From Sulfuriroseicoccus oceanibius (GTDB taxonomy: Bacteria > Verrucomicrobiota > Verrucomicrobiia > Verrucomicrobiales > SLCJ01), in the NCBI RefSeq assembly GCF_010681825.2, contig NZ_CP066776.1, positions 2,604,001 to 2,668,000 of the forward strand: a stretch of DNA of 64,000 bases, given 5' to 3'. Positions 35,643 through 44,581 of the stretch are shown one piece after another. A program made the translations under genes and the position numbers. A model generated the notes under the pieces. The model saw nothing but the letters and a program-made list of their open reading frames with translations. It was not told the origin of the DNA and made no database searches. Within the stretch, counting starts at the first letter, position 1; each line of letters opens with the position of its first letter.

Positions 35643-38507
35643 TTACTCAGCGTAGTCTTCCATCGGGGCGCAGGTGCAAACCAGGTTGCGGTCACCGAAC
35701 ACGTTGTCGATTCGGCTCACTGCAGGCCAGAACTTGTGGTTCTGCGTGTAGCTGTCTGGGAACACAGCGGTCTGACGGGAGTATGGATGATTCCACTCGT
35801 CAGCGGTCACCATGGCCGAGGTATGTGGTGCGTTCACCAGCGGGTTGTCCTCGCGGGAGAACTCACCAGCCTCGATCTGCTTGATCTCGTTGTGGATCGA
35901 AATCATTGCATCACAGAAACGGTCCAACTCCGCCTTCGACTCAGACTCGGTAGGCTCGATCATGAGCGTTCCCGCCACAGGCCACGACATGGTCGGCGAG
36001 TGGTAACCGTAGTCCATCAGACGCTTGGCGATGTCTTCCACGCCGACACCCGCGGTGTCTTGGAATCCACGCACATCCACGATGCACTCGTGAGCGATCA
36101 AATCGTTCAAGCCACGGTACACAATCGGGAACACAGTCTCCAATCGCTTGGCCACATAGTTCGCGTTCACGATCGCCAACTTGGTAGCTTCCTCAAGACC
36201 TTCAGCACCCATCATCGCGATGTACATCCAGCTGATGACGTCGATGCTCGAACTTCCCCATGGTGCGGCGCTCACAGCGGACTGCTCGCTTTCGCCCAGG
36301 AAACTGTGCCCCGGAAGGAATGGCACCAAGTGTTCAGCCACACCAATTGGGCCCACACCAGGACCACCACCACCGTGAGGAATGCAGAAGGTCTTGTGCA
36401 GATTCAAGTGGCACACGTCCGCTCCGATGAAGCCCGGGCTGGTCAGACCAACCTGTGCGTTCATGTTGGCACCGTCCATGTAGACCTGTCCGCCATTCGC
36501 GTGGATGGTTTCGCAGATCTTGATGATACCTTCCTCGAACACACCGTGGGTCGATGGGTAGGTGATCATCAACGCGGCAAGGGTGTCGGCGTACTTCTCG
36601 GACTTCGCGGTGAGGTCGTCGATGTCGATGTTGCCGTTCTCGTCACATGCCACAGGCACCACCTTGAAGCCAACCATCACTGCGGTCGCTGGGTTGGTTC
36701 CGTGAGCAGAGGTTGGAATGAGGCAGATCTTACGCTGATCGTCGCCATTCTTCTGATGGTACTTGCGGATTGCCAGCAATCCTGCGTACTCACCCTGCGA
36801 TCCTGCGTTCGGCTGCAACGAAACCGCAGCAAAGCCAGTGATCTCCGACAACCAGTCGCTGAGCTGGGTGAACATTTCGATGTACCCCTTGGCTTGGTCC
36901 AGCGGAGCAAATGGATGCAATCCATTCACCTCAGGCCAGCTCACAGGGATCATTTCCGCGGTCGCATTGAGCTTCATGGTGCACGATCCGAGCGCGATCA
37001 TCGACTCGTTCAATGCCAAGTCTTTGGTTTCGAGACGGCGGAGGTAACGCAGCATCTCAGTCTCGCTGTGGTAGCTGTTGAAGACAGGATGTGTGAGCAC
37101 TTCGTCGCTGCGGAGCAACTCGGCAGGAAGGCTCAATGGAGCGTCGTCAGCAACATCTTCGCCAGCTCCCACAACGGCACGCTCGAGGCCGAACGCACTG
37201 ATCAGCAAATCGATTTCGTGAGCGCTGGTCTTCTCATCAAGCGAGATACCAACAAGATCTTCGTCGATCTGACGCAGGTTGATACCGCGGTCGCAGGCTT
37301 CCTCAACGATCAACGCAGCTTTGCCACCGGTCTTGACGGTCAGGGTGTCGAACCACGTGTCATTCTGCAGTTCGAAACCACCGGCACGAAGACGCTCGGC
37401 CAGCTGGGTGGCGAATCCGTGGACGCGATGTGCAATCGCACGCAATCCGTCCGGACCGTGGTACACAGCGTACATCGACGCCATCACCGCCAGAAGCACC
37501 TGAGCGGTACAAATGTTGGACGTCGCCTTGTCACGGCGGATGTGCTGCTCACGGGTCTGAAGAGACAAACGGTAAGCAGGCTTGCCAGTGGTGTCGTGGC
37601 TGATGCCGATCACGCGGCCTGGCATCTTACGCACAAGCTTTTCGGTGCACGCCATGAAGGCAGCGTGTGGACCACCGAAGCCAAGCGGCACACCGAAGCG
37701 CTGGGTGTTACCCACCACGATGTCGGCACCCATTTCACCAGGAGCCTTGAGCACCATCAACGAAAGTACATCGGCAGCGACCACGGCCATGGCCTTCACC
37801 GCCTTCGCCTTGGCGAGGAACTCGGTGTAGTCCGCCACGGAACCGGTGGTATCCGGGTACTGAACCACCACTGCGAACAAGTTCTCAACCGACTCAGGAT
37901 CGAATGTCTTCCAGTCCGCCACATGCACGTTCACGCCCAGTGGCTCGGCACGGGTTTGAATCACCTCGATGGTTTGTGGGTGGCAGCTATCCGCCACGAA
38001 AATGGTCTTCCCTTTACGGTTGGTCGCCAATGCCATGCTCATCGCCTCGGCAGCTGCGGTACCTTCGTCGAGCAACGACGCGTTGGCTGCTGGCAGACCA
38101 GTGAGATCGGTGATCATGGTCTGGAAGTTGATCAGCGCCTCGAGACGGCCCTGGGCGATCTCCGCCTGGTATGGCGTGTAAGCGGTGTACCAACCTGGAT
38201 TCTCCAGAATGTTGCGAAGAATCACCGGTGGAGTCACGGTATCGTTGTAACCCATACCGATGTTGCTGCGCAGCACCAGGTTCTGGTTCATGATCCCGCG
38301 CAGGTCAGCCAACGCTTCCTGCTCGGTTCGGGCTGCTGGCAGGTTGAGCGGCTTGTCGAGACGGATACCCGGAGGCACGGCCGCATCGATCAAATCGCGC
38401 ACGGATTCAAACCCAAGAAGGTCCAGCATTTGCTGGCGGGTATCGTCGACGGAACCCAGGTGACGGCGCGCGAATGCCCGCTGCGGAAACGAGATGTATG
38501 GCTGCAT
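35643..38507 (-). CDS. gcvP: Glycine dehydrogenase (decarboxylating), P protein
   Basis: PLP enzyme that decarboxylates glycine and loads the aminomethyl group onto GcvH. The 954-residue chain is the full-length homodimeric form, with both halves fused ([18 protein letters not shown] at the start). The PLP lysine lies in [19 protein letters not shown], and [17 protein letters not shown] is intact. The same strand holds gcvT and gcvH 8-10 kb away, so the system is split into two transcription units. An open frame of 1007 codons runs antisense through the whole gene and is a composition effect. Confidence 0.97.
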   Translation of the reverse strand: MQPYISFPQRAFARRHLGSVDDTRQQMLDLLGFESVRDLIDAAVPPGIRLDKPLNLPAARTEQEALADLRGIMNQNLVLRSNIGMGYNDTVTPPVILRNILENPGWYTAYTPYQAEIAQGRLEALINFQTMITDLTGLPAANASLLDEGTAAAEAMSMALATNRKGKTIFVADSCHPQTIEVIQTRAEPLGVNVHVADWKTFDPESVENLFAVVVQYPDTTGSVADYTEFLAKAKAVKAMAVVAADVLSLMVLKAPGEMGADIVVGNTQRFGVPLGFGGPHAAFMACTEKLVRKMPGRVIGISHDTTGKPAYRLSLQTREQHIRRDKATSNICTAQVLLAVMASMYAVYHGPDGLRAIAHRVHGFATQLAERLRAGGFELQNDTWFDTLTVKTGGKAALIVEEACDRGINLRQIDEDLVGISLDEKTSAHEIDLLISAFGLERAVVGAGEDVADDAPLSLPAELLRSDEVLTHPVFNSYHSETEMLRYLRRLETKDLALNESMIALGSCTMKLNATAEMIPVSWPEVNGLHPFAPLDQAKGYIEMFTQLSDWLSEITGFAAVSLQPNAGSQGEYAGLLAIRKYHQKNGDDQRKICLIPTSAHGTNPATAVMVGFKVVPVACDENGNIDIDDLTAKSEKYADTLAALMITYPSTHGVFEEGIIKICETIHANGGQVYMDGANMNAQVGLTSPGFIGADVCHLNLHKTFCIPHGGGGPGVGPIGVAEHLVPFLPGHSFLGESEQSAVSAAPWGSSSIDVISWMYIAMMGAEGLEEATKLAIVNANYVAKRLETVFPIVYRGLNDLIAHECIVDVRGFQDTAGVGVEDIAKRLMDYGYHSPTMSWPVAGTLMIEPTESESKAELDRFCDAMISIHNEIKQIEAGEFSREDNPLVNAPHTSAMVTADEWNHPYSRQTAVFPDSYTQNHKFWPAVSRIDNVFGDRNLVCTCAPMEDYAE

Positions 38508-38616
38508 GGTATGGTTGCTTAAGTGAGAGAGGTTCAGTCAGAGGGAAAGCCCCCCGGCTGCCGGACTATCGGGGCAAATTCGCGATCCGCAACCTCTGAT
38601 GGCACATCCCGACCAG

Positions 38617-38634
38617 CGGCTGATTCATCAGCCG
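38617..38634. promoter_or_regulatory. 18-bp palindrome in the leader region of gcvP
   Basis: CGGCTGAT-TC-ATCAGCCG, a perfect inverted repeat of eight base pairs, sits about 110 bp upstream of the gcvP start. It could be an operator or a leader hairpin. The remaining 38508-38740 segment holds nothing else that I recognise, and no glycine riboswitch core was found. Low confidence in function. Confidence 0.3.
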
Positions 38635-38736
38635 AATCCACACCTACGCTGCATGACAGATCGACACTAAACCACTTGCTAGATACAGCCTCAAAGCCCC
38701 CACCCAATCCACACCCTGCGCGCCCACTCCAGACAC

Positions 38737-38778
38737 AAAAAAAGCGCGCCAGCACGGAACCGATCCGCACTGGCGCGC
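38737..38778 (-). terminator. Rho-independent terminator of nuoA
   Basis: Stem GCGCGCCAG at 38744-38752 pairs with CTGGCGCGC at 38770-38778. On the minus strand it continues into seven Ts. It lies 35 bp behind the nuoA stop and isolates that gene from gcvP. Confidence 0.88.
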
Positions 38779-38813
38779 CTGAGTAAAATCTTCGAATTCT
38801 CCGCTCCGGCTAA

Positions 38814-39188
38814 TTACGCCTCGTTCCAATCGAGCGCCTTCTTGCGCAAAACGTAAACGTAGGCCACTGCCAGAATTCCCACGAAACTCAGCGCACTCCA
38901 GAATGGAACACTGCTCTCCTGGATCAACGAATTGAACTGAATCGCCCATGGGTAGAGGAACACCACCTCAATATCGAACAGCACAAACAACATCGCGATC
39001 AGGTAGAACTTCACGCTGAAACGTGGCTGACCATCCCCTACTGGCAACATGCCGCACTCGTACGCGCTGTCCTTCATCTTGTTGGACTTGGCGGAACGAC
39101 CAGCCAAAACACTCACCACCAAAACCACGGCGGCGAAGCCAAAAGCGATCAACACTTGGAACAAAACGGGAAGGTAATCAGACAACAT
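38814..39188 (-). CDS. nuoA: NADH-quinone oxidoreductase subunit A
   Basis: Small membrane subunit of complex I near the quinone site. The 124-residue protein has three predicted helices and the family hallmarks YECGMLPVGDGQPRFSVKFY and LFDIEVVFLYPWA. Length and motifs are normal, so it should be functional. It is followed by its own terminator, and the gene upstream is on the other strand. No other nuo gene is in the window, whereas in most bacteria nuoA starts an operon with nuoB. Confidence 0.94.
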   Translation of the reverse strand: MLSDYLPVLFQVLIAFGFAAVVLVVSVLAGRSAKSNKMKDSAYECGMLPVGDGQPRFSVKFYLIAMLFVLFDIEVVFLYPWAIQFNSLIQESSVPFWSALSFVGILAVAYVYVLRKKALDWNEA

Positions 39189-39398
39189 GACCGAGTAGAA
39201 AATATTGGTTCAGCCGCAGCATGCCCCTCGTCTAGCGTCCGGTCAAATCCGGAATCACCACAAATTCGGGCAACAGACTGCGGCTTCATTTTTCCACAGA
39301 TTGCAAGGATTGACAGGATTTGCCCGCGGCAGCCTGGCACCACAGATCACCGCATGAACGGATACTACCTTCCCCGCCTAGAAACCGTTGCGTGCCCC

Positions 39399-39604
39399 GA
39401 ACGGCACTAACTTAGGCCTCAGCGTCGTCAATTCCGCGCTGAAAGCGCGTCTCATACCAGACTGGGGTCAGCGAGCCTCAGGCGAGCCCCCCCCAGGTAA
39501 ATACGCCCATCAATCTCCGGCCGACCGCGCGATACAGCCATGGCGCAGCAGCCTCCCCGATGACCGCTCCCGACACGACCAGACACCTTAAGTCAGCGAC
39601 ATTC
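39399..39604 (-). mobile_element. MITE-like element, copy A (206 bp)
   Basis: Left end GAACGGCACTAACTTAGG and right end CTTAAGTCAGCGACATTC are diverged versions of the 17-bp terminal inverted repeats seen in the copy at 56426-56628. The interior aligns with that copy when the latter is reverse-complemented: CGTCGTCAATTCCGC, CTGGGGTCAGCGAGCCTCAG, then a CCCCAGGT arm, AATACGCCC and CCGGCCGA. No coding capacity. A C8 tract (39487-39494) disrupts one hairpin arm. The segment 39189-39398 holds only a single TGCAAGGATTGACAGGATTT word besides the nuoA upstream region. Confidence 0.8.
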
Positions 39605-39747
39605 TTGCGTGACCTAAACACGATCCAATAGCAGCGTTTGCTCATAGCCCACACGCAAAGAGCCCTTTTCCTTTTTGTGGCATTTCGTGATTTTTGTGGC
39701 CAACTCCCCCACACACCTGCCCAACATCCCGTCACTCTTCGAAATCC

Positions 39748-40839
39748 GTGGAAAAAGATTCCCCACCGTCCACCCCACCTCGCAAAATCATCCATATCGA
39801 CATGGATTGCTTTTACGCGGCGATCGAAGAACGCGACCACCCCGAATACCGAGGCAAACCAATCGCCGTCGGCGGGTCGTCCCGGCGCGGCGTGCTTACC
39901 ACAGCGAACTACGAGGCCCGTAAGTACGGCTGCCGCTCGGCGATGCCGGTTTTCAAAGCGAAGGAGCTCTGTCCCGAACTCATCATCACCCCGATCCGCT
40001 TCGACGTGTACCGCGAGGTCTCCGCTCAGGTCCGGGAAATCTTCTCCCGCTTCACGCCCCTCATCGAACCGCTCTCACTCGACGAAGCCTACCTCGACGT
40101 CTCCCACCGCCCGGAATCGGCCATCCAGATCGCAGCCACCATCCGTCGACTCATCCATCAGGAAACCAGACTCACCGCATCCGCCGGGATCTCCTACAAC
40201 AAATTACTCGCCAAAATCGCCAGCGATTGGCGCAAACCCAATGGCCAATACGAAGTCACTCCCAGAGCCACCGCCGACTTCATGCACGCCCTCCCCGTCA
40301 AACGCCTGTGGGGTGTGGGCAAGGTCACCGCGGAAAAACTCCACGCTCTCGGACTCGAAACCTGCGCCGACGTCCTCAACCTGGACCCCATCACGCTCGC
40401 CCGCGAACTGGGACGCTTCGGCATGGAACTGCGCGAACAATGCCAGGGCATCGACACCCGCCCCGTCACCCCACACCGCGAACGCAAATCCCACAGCATC
40501 GAACGCACGTTTGAGCACAACATCGACAAGCTCGAACCCGCCGCCGCTACTCTCCAGAATTTGATCGACGACCTCTATCAGGAATTGCACGCAGCCGACC
40601 GCATCGAGCGCATCGCAGGCCTCGTCGTGAAGCTCAAGTTCGACGACTTCACCACCACCACCGCCGAACAAGCCGGAACCCAGTTCCTCCCTGACACCTT
40701 TCTCGCCCTGCTCGACGAAGCCTGGAACCGACGCGAATCCCCATCCGTCCGCCTCCTGGGCGTCGGCGTGCGCCTCGCGGCGGAAAAGGAAACCAATCAC
40801 CCATCGCAACAACTCTCACTGGAGCTCCCACCCGCATAA
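39748..40839 (+). CDS. dinB: DNA polymerase IV (Y-family)
   Basis: Error-prone translesion polymerase. The 363-residue protein has the catalytic IIHIDMDCFYAAIEERDH block, GVLTTANYEARKYG, the second catalytic motif PLSLDEAYLDVS, the helix-hairpin-helix thumb (KRLWGVGKVTAEKLHALG) and the little-finger domain. A C-terminal QQLSLEL is a clear beta-clamp binding motif of the QxxLxL type. The GTG at 39748 places the start about 14 residues before IIHIDMD; a TTG at 39694 would add a non-conserved leader. The stop codon lies inside a nine-base tandem repeat. Confidence 0.93.
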   Translation: MEKDSPPSTPPRKIIHIDMDCFYAAIEERDHPEYRGKPIAVGGSSRRGVLTTANYEARKYGCRSAMPVFKAKELCPELIITPIRFDVYREVSAQVREIFSRFTPLIEPLSLDEAYLDVSHRPESAIQIAATIRRLIHQETRLTASAGISYNKLLAKIASDWRKPNGQYEVTPRATADFMHALPVKRLWGVGKVTAEKLHALGLETCADVLNLDPITLARELGRFGMELREQCQGIDTRPVTPHRERKSHSIERTFEHNIDKLEPAAATLQNLIDDLYQELHAADRIERIAGLVVKLKFDDFTTTTAEQAGTQFLPDTFLALLDEAWNRRESPSVRLLGVGVRLAAEKETNHPSQQLSLELPPA

Positions 40840-40863
40840 CCCGCATAACCCGCATAACCCGCG
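40832..40863 (+). repeat. Nine-base tandem repeat over the dinB stop codon
   Basis: CCGCATAAC is present about three and a half times without a mismatch, and the dinB stop (TAA, 40837-40839) is in the first copy. Slippage by whole units would not change the protein, since the stop precedes the later copies. The 40864-41096 stretch after it has nothing recognisable apart from the next gene's upstream region. Confidence 0.85.
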
Positions 40864-41096
40864 GAAATCCTCAGAAAATCCGCACAAACCAATGGTTCCA
40901 AGATGAATCCTCGGCTAATCCTCAACTTCAGGATTGACCCATTCTTCGAATCCCGCCAACTTTTCCCAACGTGCTGCGCTGGCGTGGGATCGATGCTTCT
41001 CGCTCGTTGCACAATTTTGTAGAATTCCCCAATACCTTCCGCAGCTGGCGCGTTTCACCCGCGAAACCAGCGTCTAGAACCCCAAACCCATACCGC

Positions 41097-42197
41097 GTGA
41101 AAGCCTACTTTCTCTCTACCGCTCTCGTCGCCGCCGGCATCGCCACTCTGATCCCGGACGCATCCGCAGCAACCACGGACCCTGTCGGATACAACACCGT
41201 CGAATGCCTGCCTAACTCCGACACCATCGTTGGCGTCCCTCTCCGCCAGTCCGGCAGCGTCGTCGGCACCGTCGACTCCATCGGCACCCCTGCCGCTGAC
41301 GCTGTGACCATCACGCTCACCTCGGCCCCAAGCACCACGGACGACGCATTCGCTTTCTCGCACTACCTCCAGTTCACCTCTGGAACACTCAGCGGCCAGT
41401 ACTTCACCATCGGTGCCAACAGCGGAACCACCGTCACCATCGACCTTAATGGCGGCGACGTTTCCACCGTCGCACAAAACGATACCGTCCGAATCGTCAA
41501 ATATTGGACATTGGAAGAACTCTTCCCCGCCGCTCAAGCCACAACTGCGTTCGGCGAGGCCCCTGACTACGAACCCAACGGACACGCAATCTTCGCCAGC
41601 TCATCAACGAGCCCTCGCGGCCGCATGACCCAGCTCTTCCTTCTTGGATCTGACCTCGGAGTCAACAAGTCAGCGTCACAAATCTTCTACATCGCGAATG
41701 GACAATGGCAGACAGCAACCGGGTCTCCTACTACTGGAGACACCATCCTGCTACCAGACTCCTACTTCGTCATTCGTCATCCTGCAGCAGTCACACAGAG
41801 CACGAAGTTCACCTGCACGGGCGAGGTGGAACTTGGGACATTCTCGATCCCGCTCGTGACATCGTCATCCAGCACCAACGATATCGTAGTCGCCCTCCCT
41901 CGCCCAGTTGACGTAAAACTTAGCGAACTCAATCTTTTTGAATCCGGTGCATTCACTGCAAGTGCCGGAACTTCACCACGAGGTCGCAAGGACCTTCTCA
42001 TCGTCTTCGACAACTCCACAGCAGGCTTGAACAAGACTGGTAGGATCTTCTATCACGACGGCACCAACTGGCTCGAAGCCACAAACAGCAACGCCATCTC
42101 GAACGATTTCGTAATCTCCGCAGGAACCGGCTTCGTCATCCGCAAAGTAGCGTCGACCGACGGATCCGTGGAATGGCTGAACACTCCATCTTACTAA
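41097..42197 (+). CDS. Secreted TIGR02597 family protein
   Basis: A 366-residue protein from a GTG start, with a signal peptide (hydrophobic LSTALVAAGIATLIPDASA, cleavage after ASA near residue 22). The body holds two repeats of a beta-rich domain, visible as the paired blocks SPRGRMTQLFLLGSDLGVNK and SPRGRKDLLIVFDNSTAGLN, each followed by an aromatic stretch (IFY...GQW, IFY...NWLEA) and a segment like DSYFVIR or GTGFVIRK. I recall this pattern from the TIGR02597 family, known from Verrucomicrobiota, whose function is not established. A PEP-CTERM gene follows 32 bp downstream, so both are likely exported envelope proteins of one operon. Confidence 0.82.
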   Translation: MKAYFLSTALVAAGIATLIPDASAATTDPVGYNTVECLPNSDTIVGVPLRQSGSVVGTVDSIGTPAADAVTITLTSAPSTTDDAFAFSHYLQFTSGTLSGQYFTIGANSGTTVTIDLNGGDVSTVAQNDTVRIVKYWTLEELFPAAQATTAFGEAPDYEPNGHAIFASSSTSPRGRMTQLFLLGSDLGVNKSASQIFYIANGQWQTATGSPTTGDTILLPDSYFVIRHPAAVTQSTKFTCTGEVELGTFSIPLVTSSSSTNDIVVALPRPVDVKLSELNLFESGAFTASAGTSPRGRKDLLIVFDNSTAGLNKTGRIFYHDGTNWLEATNSNAISNDFVISAGTGFVIRKVASTDGSVEWLNTPSY

Positions 42198-42229
42198 GCC
42201 CTCAACACACCCCAACCAACCACCGAGTA

Positions 42230-42880
42230 ATGAACCTCCATAAATCAGTCGCCGCAGCAGCTGCTCTCCTGACCACAGGAACCTCGTTCGCAGCCGTGAC
42301 CATCACCTACGACATCCAGGCCCTTCGCGATCAGAATGGCATCGCCCAAAACGGATTGGTCTACGCCCTGATCGCTTCGGACTCAACCAACTCCCTCGCA
42401 AGCTCCACTGATCTTGCAGGAGCGACCCTCAGCGAAGGGGAAATCATTGGCGGAAAGTTTCAAATTTTCGAAGTTGGCACCACCGCTGAGGCATTGGGCA
42501 ACCCAGGGAATGCCACTGGCACCGTAGCAGGTCTCACCTTAGGCAGTGGGGACGGCGCACTGATCCAAGGCAATTCATGGGGCATCTACTGGTTTGAGGG
42601 ACTCTCCCAAGGAGGCCAGATCTTGAATGGAACTCGCTATGGAATGTTCACATCGACAGCGCTGGACCCAAGCTCCGGCGGCGAGATTGGAACTATCTTC
42701 CCTACCGACGGCACGTTGAACGCAAACGTATTCTACTTTGACACCGACAACTTCGGCGGAGTTTCACCGAGCGACTTTACTGCAAGCCTCACCGTAAACG
42801 CTGTGCCTGAGCCATCGACCGCACTGCTTGCATTCGCCGGCCTGGCAATCCCAGTGATGCGTCGCCGTCGTCGCGACTAA
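42230..42880 (+). CDS. PEP-CTERM sorting domain-containing secreted protein
   Basis: A 216-residue protein with a signal peptide (MNLHKSVAAAAALLTTGTSFA) and a classical C-terminal sorting signal: VPEPSTALLAFAGLAIPVM followed by RRRRRD. That signal is a PEP motif, one hydrophobic helix and a basic tail, recognised by the exosortase (EpsH/XrtA) system. The mature region is a beta-rich, Gly/Ser/Thr-rich domain of unknown type, with few lysines and no cysteine. No exosortase gene lies in the window. Sorting to the outer envelope or biofilm matrix is expected. Confidence 0.9.
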   Translation: MNLHKSVAAAAALLTTGTSFAAVTITYDIQALRDQNGIAQNGLVYALIASDSTNSLASSTDLAGATLSEGEIIGGKFQIFEVGTTAEALGNPGNATGTVAGLTLGSGDGALIQGNSWGIYWFEGLSQGGQILNGTRYGMFTSTALDPSSGGEIGTIFPTDGTLNANVFYFDTDNFGGVSPSDFTASLTVNAVPEPSTALLAFAGLAIPVMRRRRRD

Positions 42881-42911
42881 TCCCAAGCGGATCAGCTAAG
42901 AACTACACAAA

Positions 42912-42944
42912 AATCCCCGCTCCTCGATTCGAGGAGCGGGGATT
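42912..42944. terminator. Bidirectional terminator between convergent genes
   Basis: A nearly perfect 33-bp palindrome: arm AATCCCCGCTCCTCGA at 42912-42927, one central base, and arm TCGAGGAGCGGGGATT at 42929-42944, flanked by A-runs on the left and T-runs on the right. It can end both the PEP-CTERM transcript and the opposing MYG1-like transcript. Confidence 0.9.
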
Positions 42945-42978
42945 TTGCGTTCTAGATGAAACCTCTCGAGCGATGGCG

Positions 42979-43851
42979 TCAGGCGCCACGCAAGGCGAGT
43001 GTCAGCAACTCTTGCAGCCGCGCATGATCGGTGGACGAGGTCTTGGCAACAAACCCACGCACGTGCGCGAAGTGCACATCGTCACAGGCCTCGACCTGGG
43101 TGAAGTCCATCAACGGATGGTCATTGAAGCGCGACAACCCGTAGCCGCTGCCACGCCGGTCAGGGTAGACCATGGCGATCGTCGTCTGCTCCTTACCTGA
43201 CTCCGCAATGAAGCGCTCAAGCCCGCCAGACGGCTCGCTCGGCATCGGTTCGGTGCGCGGTAGGAAAAGCACGTCGCGCTCGCCCTCAGGCGTCGGCAAC
43301 TGCCACCACGAGGCATTGTCTGCGATAAACTGCAGCCGCTCGCGCTGACCACGCACAAACGTGACCAGGTCCTCGCCGATCATCTGCATCACATTCCACA
43401 GCGAATCTCCTGGACGATGAATATCCGAAGCCGCGAAGCGACGCGTCAACGTCACATCCACTGGCGAATGAAGACGGTGCAACGCATCGCGATCAACACC
43501 AAGATGCTTGGCTGTATCAACCGGACCGCGGCAGTCAAACCACTCAACCGCTTCCAGCCAACTGCAAAAGCGCTTGGCATCCTCGTACAGCCCGAAATGC
43601 TCGAGCACGAGACTCAAGGCACAGCGAGGCTCGGAGTCAGCGGGAAATTGATGGTGGTCGAAGTTCCCCCAGTTCGGCTCATGCGCACCACCCACATCCA
43701 CCACCATCACCCGAGGGTCGTCGAGATCATCAGGCGTCGGCTCGGCACGCACAATTTCCACCGGATGGAAATGCGTCATCACAGCACACGCCAGGAACTC
43801 ATCCATGTGAGCTCCGCCCGGGTGCGTCAAAATTCTAACAGGATCCCCCAT
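42979..43851 (-). CDS. MYG1 family (UPF0160) DHH-type hydrolase/exonuclease
   Basis: A 290-residue protein of the MYG1 family, related to DHH phosphoesterases. Motifs are ILTHPGGAHMDEFLACAVM (the expected position of a metal-binding histidine and aspartate) and VVDVGGAHEPNWGNFDHHQ. The eukaryotic member is reported to act on RNA, while the bacterial role is unknown. Downstream of the start the protein is acidic and soluble. The ATG at 43851 matches the family start just before the ILTHPGG block; an earlier start at 43899 would add a hydrophobic leader not found in the family. Confidence 0.82.
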   Translation of the reverse strand: MGDPVRILTHPGGAHMDEFLACAVMTHFHPVEIVRAEPTPDDLDDPRVMVVDVGGAHEPNWGNFDHHQFPADSEPRCALSLVLEHFGLYEDAKRFCSWLEAVEWFDCRGPVDTAKHLGVDRDALHRLHSPVDVTLTRRFAASDIHRPGDSLWNVMQMIGEDLVTFVRGQRERLQFIADNASWWQLPTPEGERDVLFLPRTEPMPSEPSGGLERFIAESGKEQTTIAMVYPDRRGSGYGLSRFNDHPLMDFTQVEACDDVHFAHVRGFVAKTSSTDHARLQELLTLALRGA

Positions 43852-43969
43852 ACTCAGAAAAAAGTAAGCGAGCAGGAGCGGGAATGAATGAGGCGCCATG
43901 CATCCGGCAATCCTCGCCGGACTCTCACGACTCCCCTTCCCTGCTTCCTACTCGCTGCTAGCTATCCGC

Positions 43970-44581
43970 TTAGTCCACCTTCTTGGTGCCCGGGCGGACG
44001 GCTGGGATCGCCGCAAGTTCCGCAGGCACCTCGTCCGGAGCGTACGTTGGGAACACGATGTCCATGCAGCTCACCATCGGGTGGCCGAGGATCTCGTCGC
44101 GGCCGCTGCGGTTGACCACCACAAACACACCAGCAACTTCACCACCGAACTTACCGACGAACTGCTCAAGCTCTTCCAAGGTACCACCGGTGGTGATCAC
44201 GTCTTCCACCATCAGCACGCGCTCGCCCGGCTCGATCGAGAAGCCACGCTTGAGCTCGAGCTCGTTGTCAGCGCCACGCTCGGCGTAGATGGTACGAGCA
44301 TTCAATGCCAGGCCCACTTGCTGACCAACCGGGATGCCGCCAACAGCCGGCGACAGCACCACGTCGATCTGACCGAGCTCACGCATCGCGTCGACGCGCT
44401 GGTTGATCATCTCCTGCAGCTGCGCAGGATACTGGATCAGCTGGCCCTTCTTGACGTAGTGACCGCTGTGGCGGCCACTGGCGAGCTGGAAGTGGCCCTC
44501 GACGAGCGCACCGTAGGCTTTGAGCAGTTCTGCGGTCTCTTCCGCGTTAGTTGGCAAATTGGTTGGCAATGAGTTCTGCAT
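43970..44581 (-). CDS. pyrE: Orotate phosphoribosyltransferase
   Basis: Makes orotidine monophosphate from orotate and PRPP in pyrimidine synthesis. The 203-residue protein has LLKAYGALVEGHFQLASGRHS, a VVLSPAVGGIPVGQQVG loop and the PRPP motif VLMVEDVITTGGT. The start at 44581 lies inside the end of pyrF, giving a 35-bp overlap in a different frame. That arrangement suggests coupled translation. A start further downstream within the pyrE frame cannot be excluded, but it would remove residues before the first family block. Confidence 0.95.
   Translation of the reverse strand: MQNSLPTNLPTNAEETAELLKAYGALVEGHFQLASGRHSGHYVKKGQLIQYPAQLQEMINQRVDAMRELGQIDVVLSPAVGGIPVGQQVGLALNARTIYAERGADNELELKRGFSIEPGERVLMVEDVITTGGTLEELEQFVGKFGGEVAGVFVVVNRSGRDEILGHPMVSCMDIVFPTYAPDEVPAELAAIPAVRPGTKKVD

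Noticed and set aside
35499-38522. A very long open frame (1007 codons) antisense to gcvP, and similar long antisense frames opposite ileS, gpmI, the TPR gene and uvrC
   Set aside because: Their translations are rich in His, Arg and Val without any family motif, and the opposite strand codes clearly recognised enzymes. GC-rich third positions remove stop codons from the antisense frame.
42912-42944. The long palindrome as an operator or attachment site
   Set aside because: It is flanked by A- and T-runs and lies between converging genes, so a bidirectional terminator explains it.
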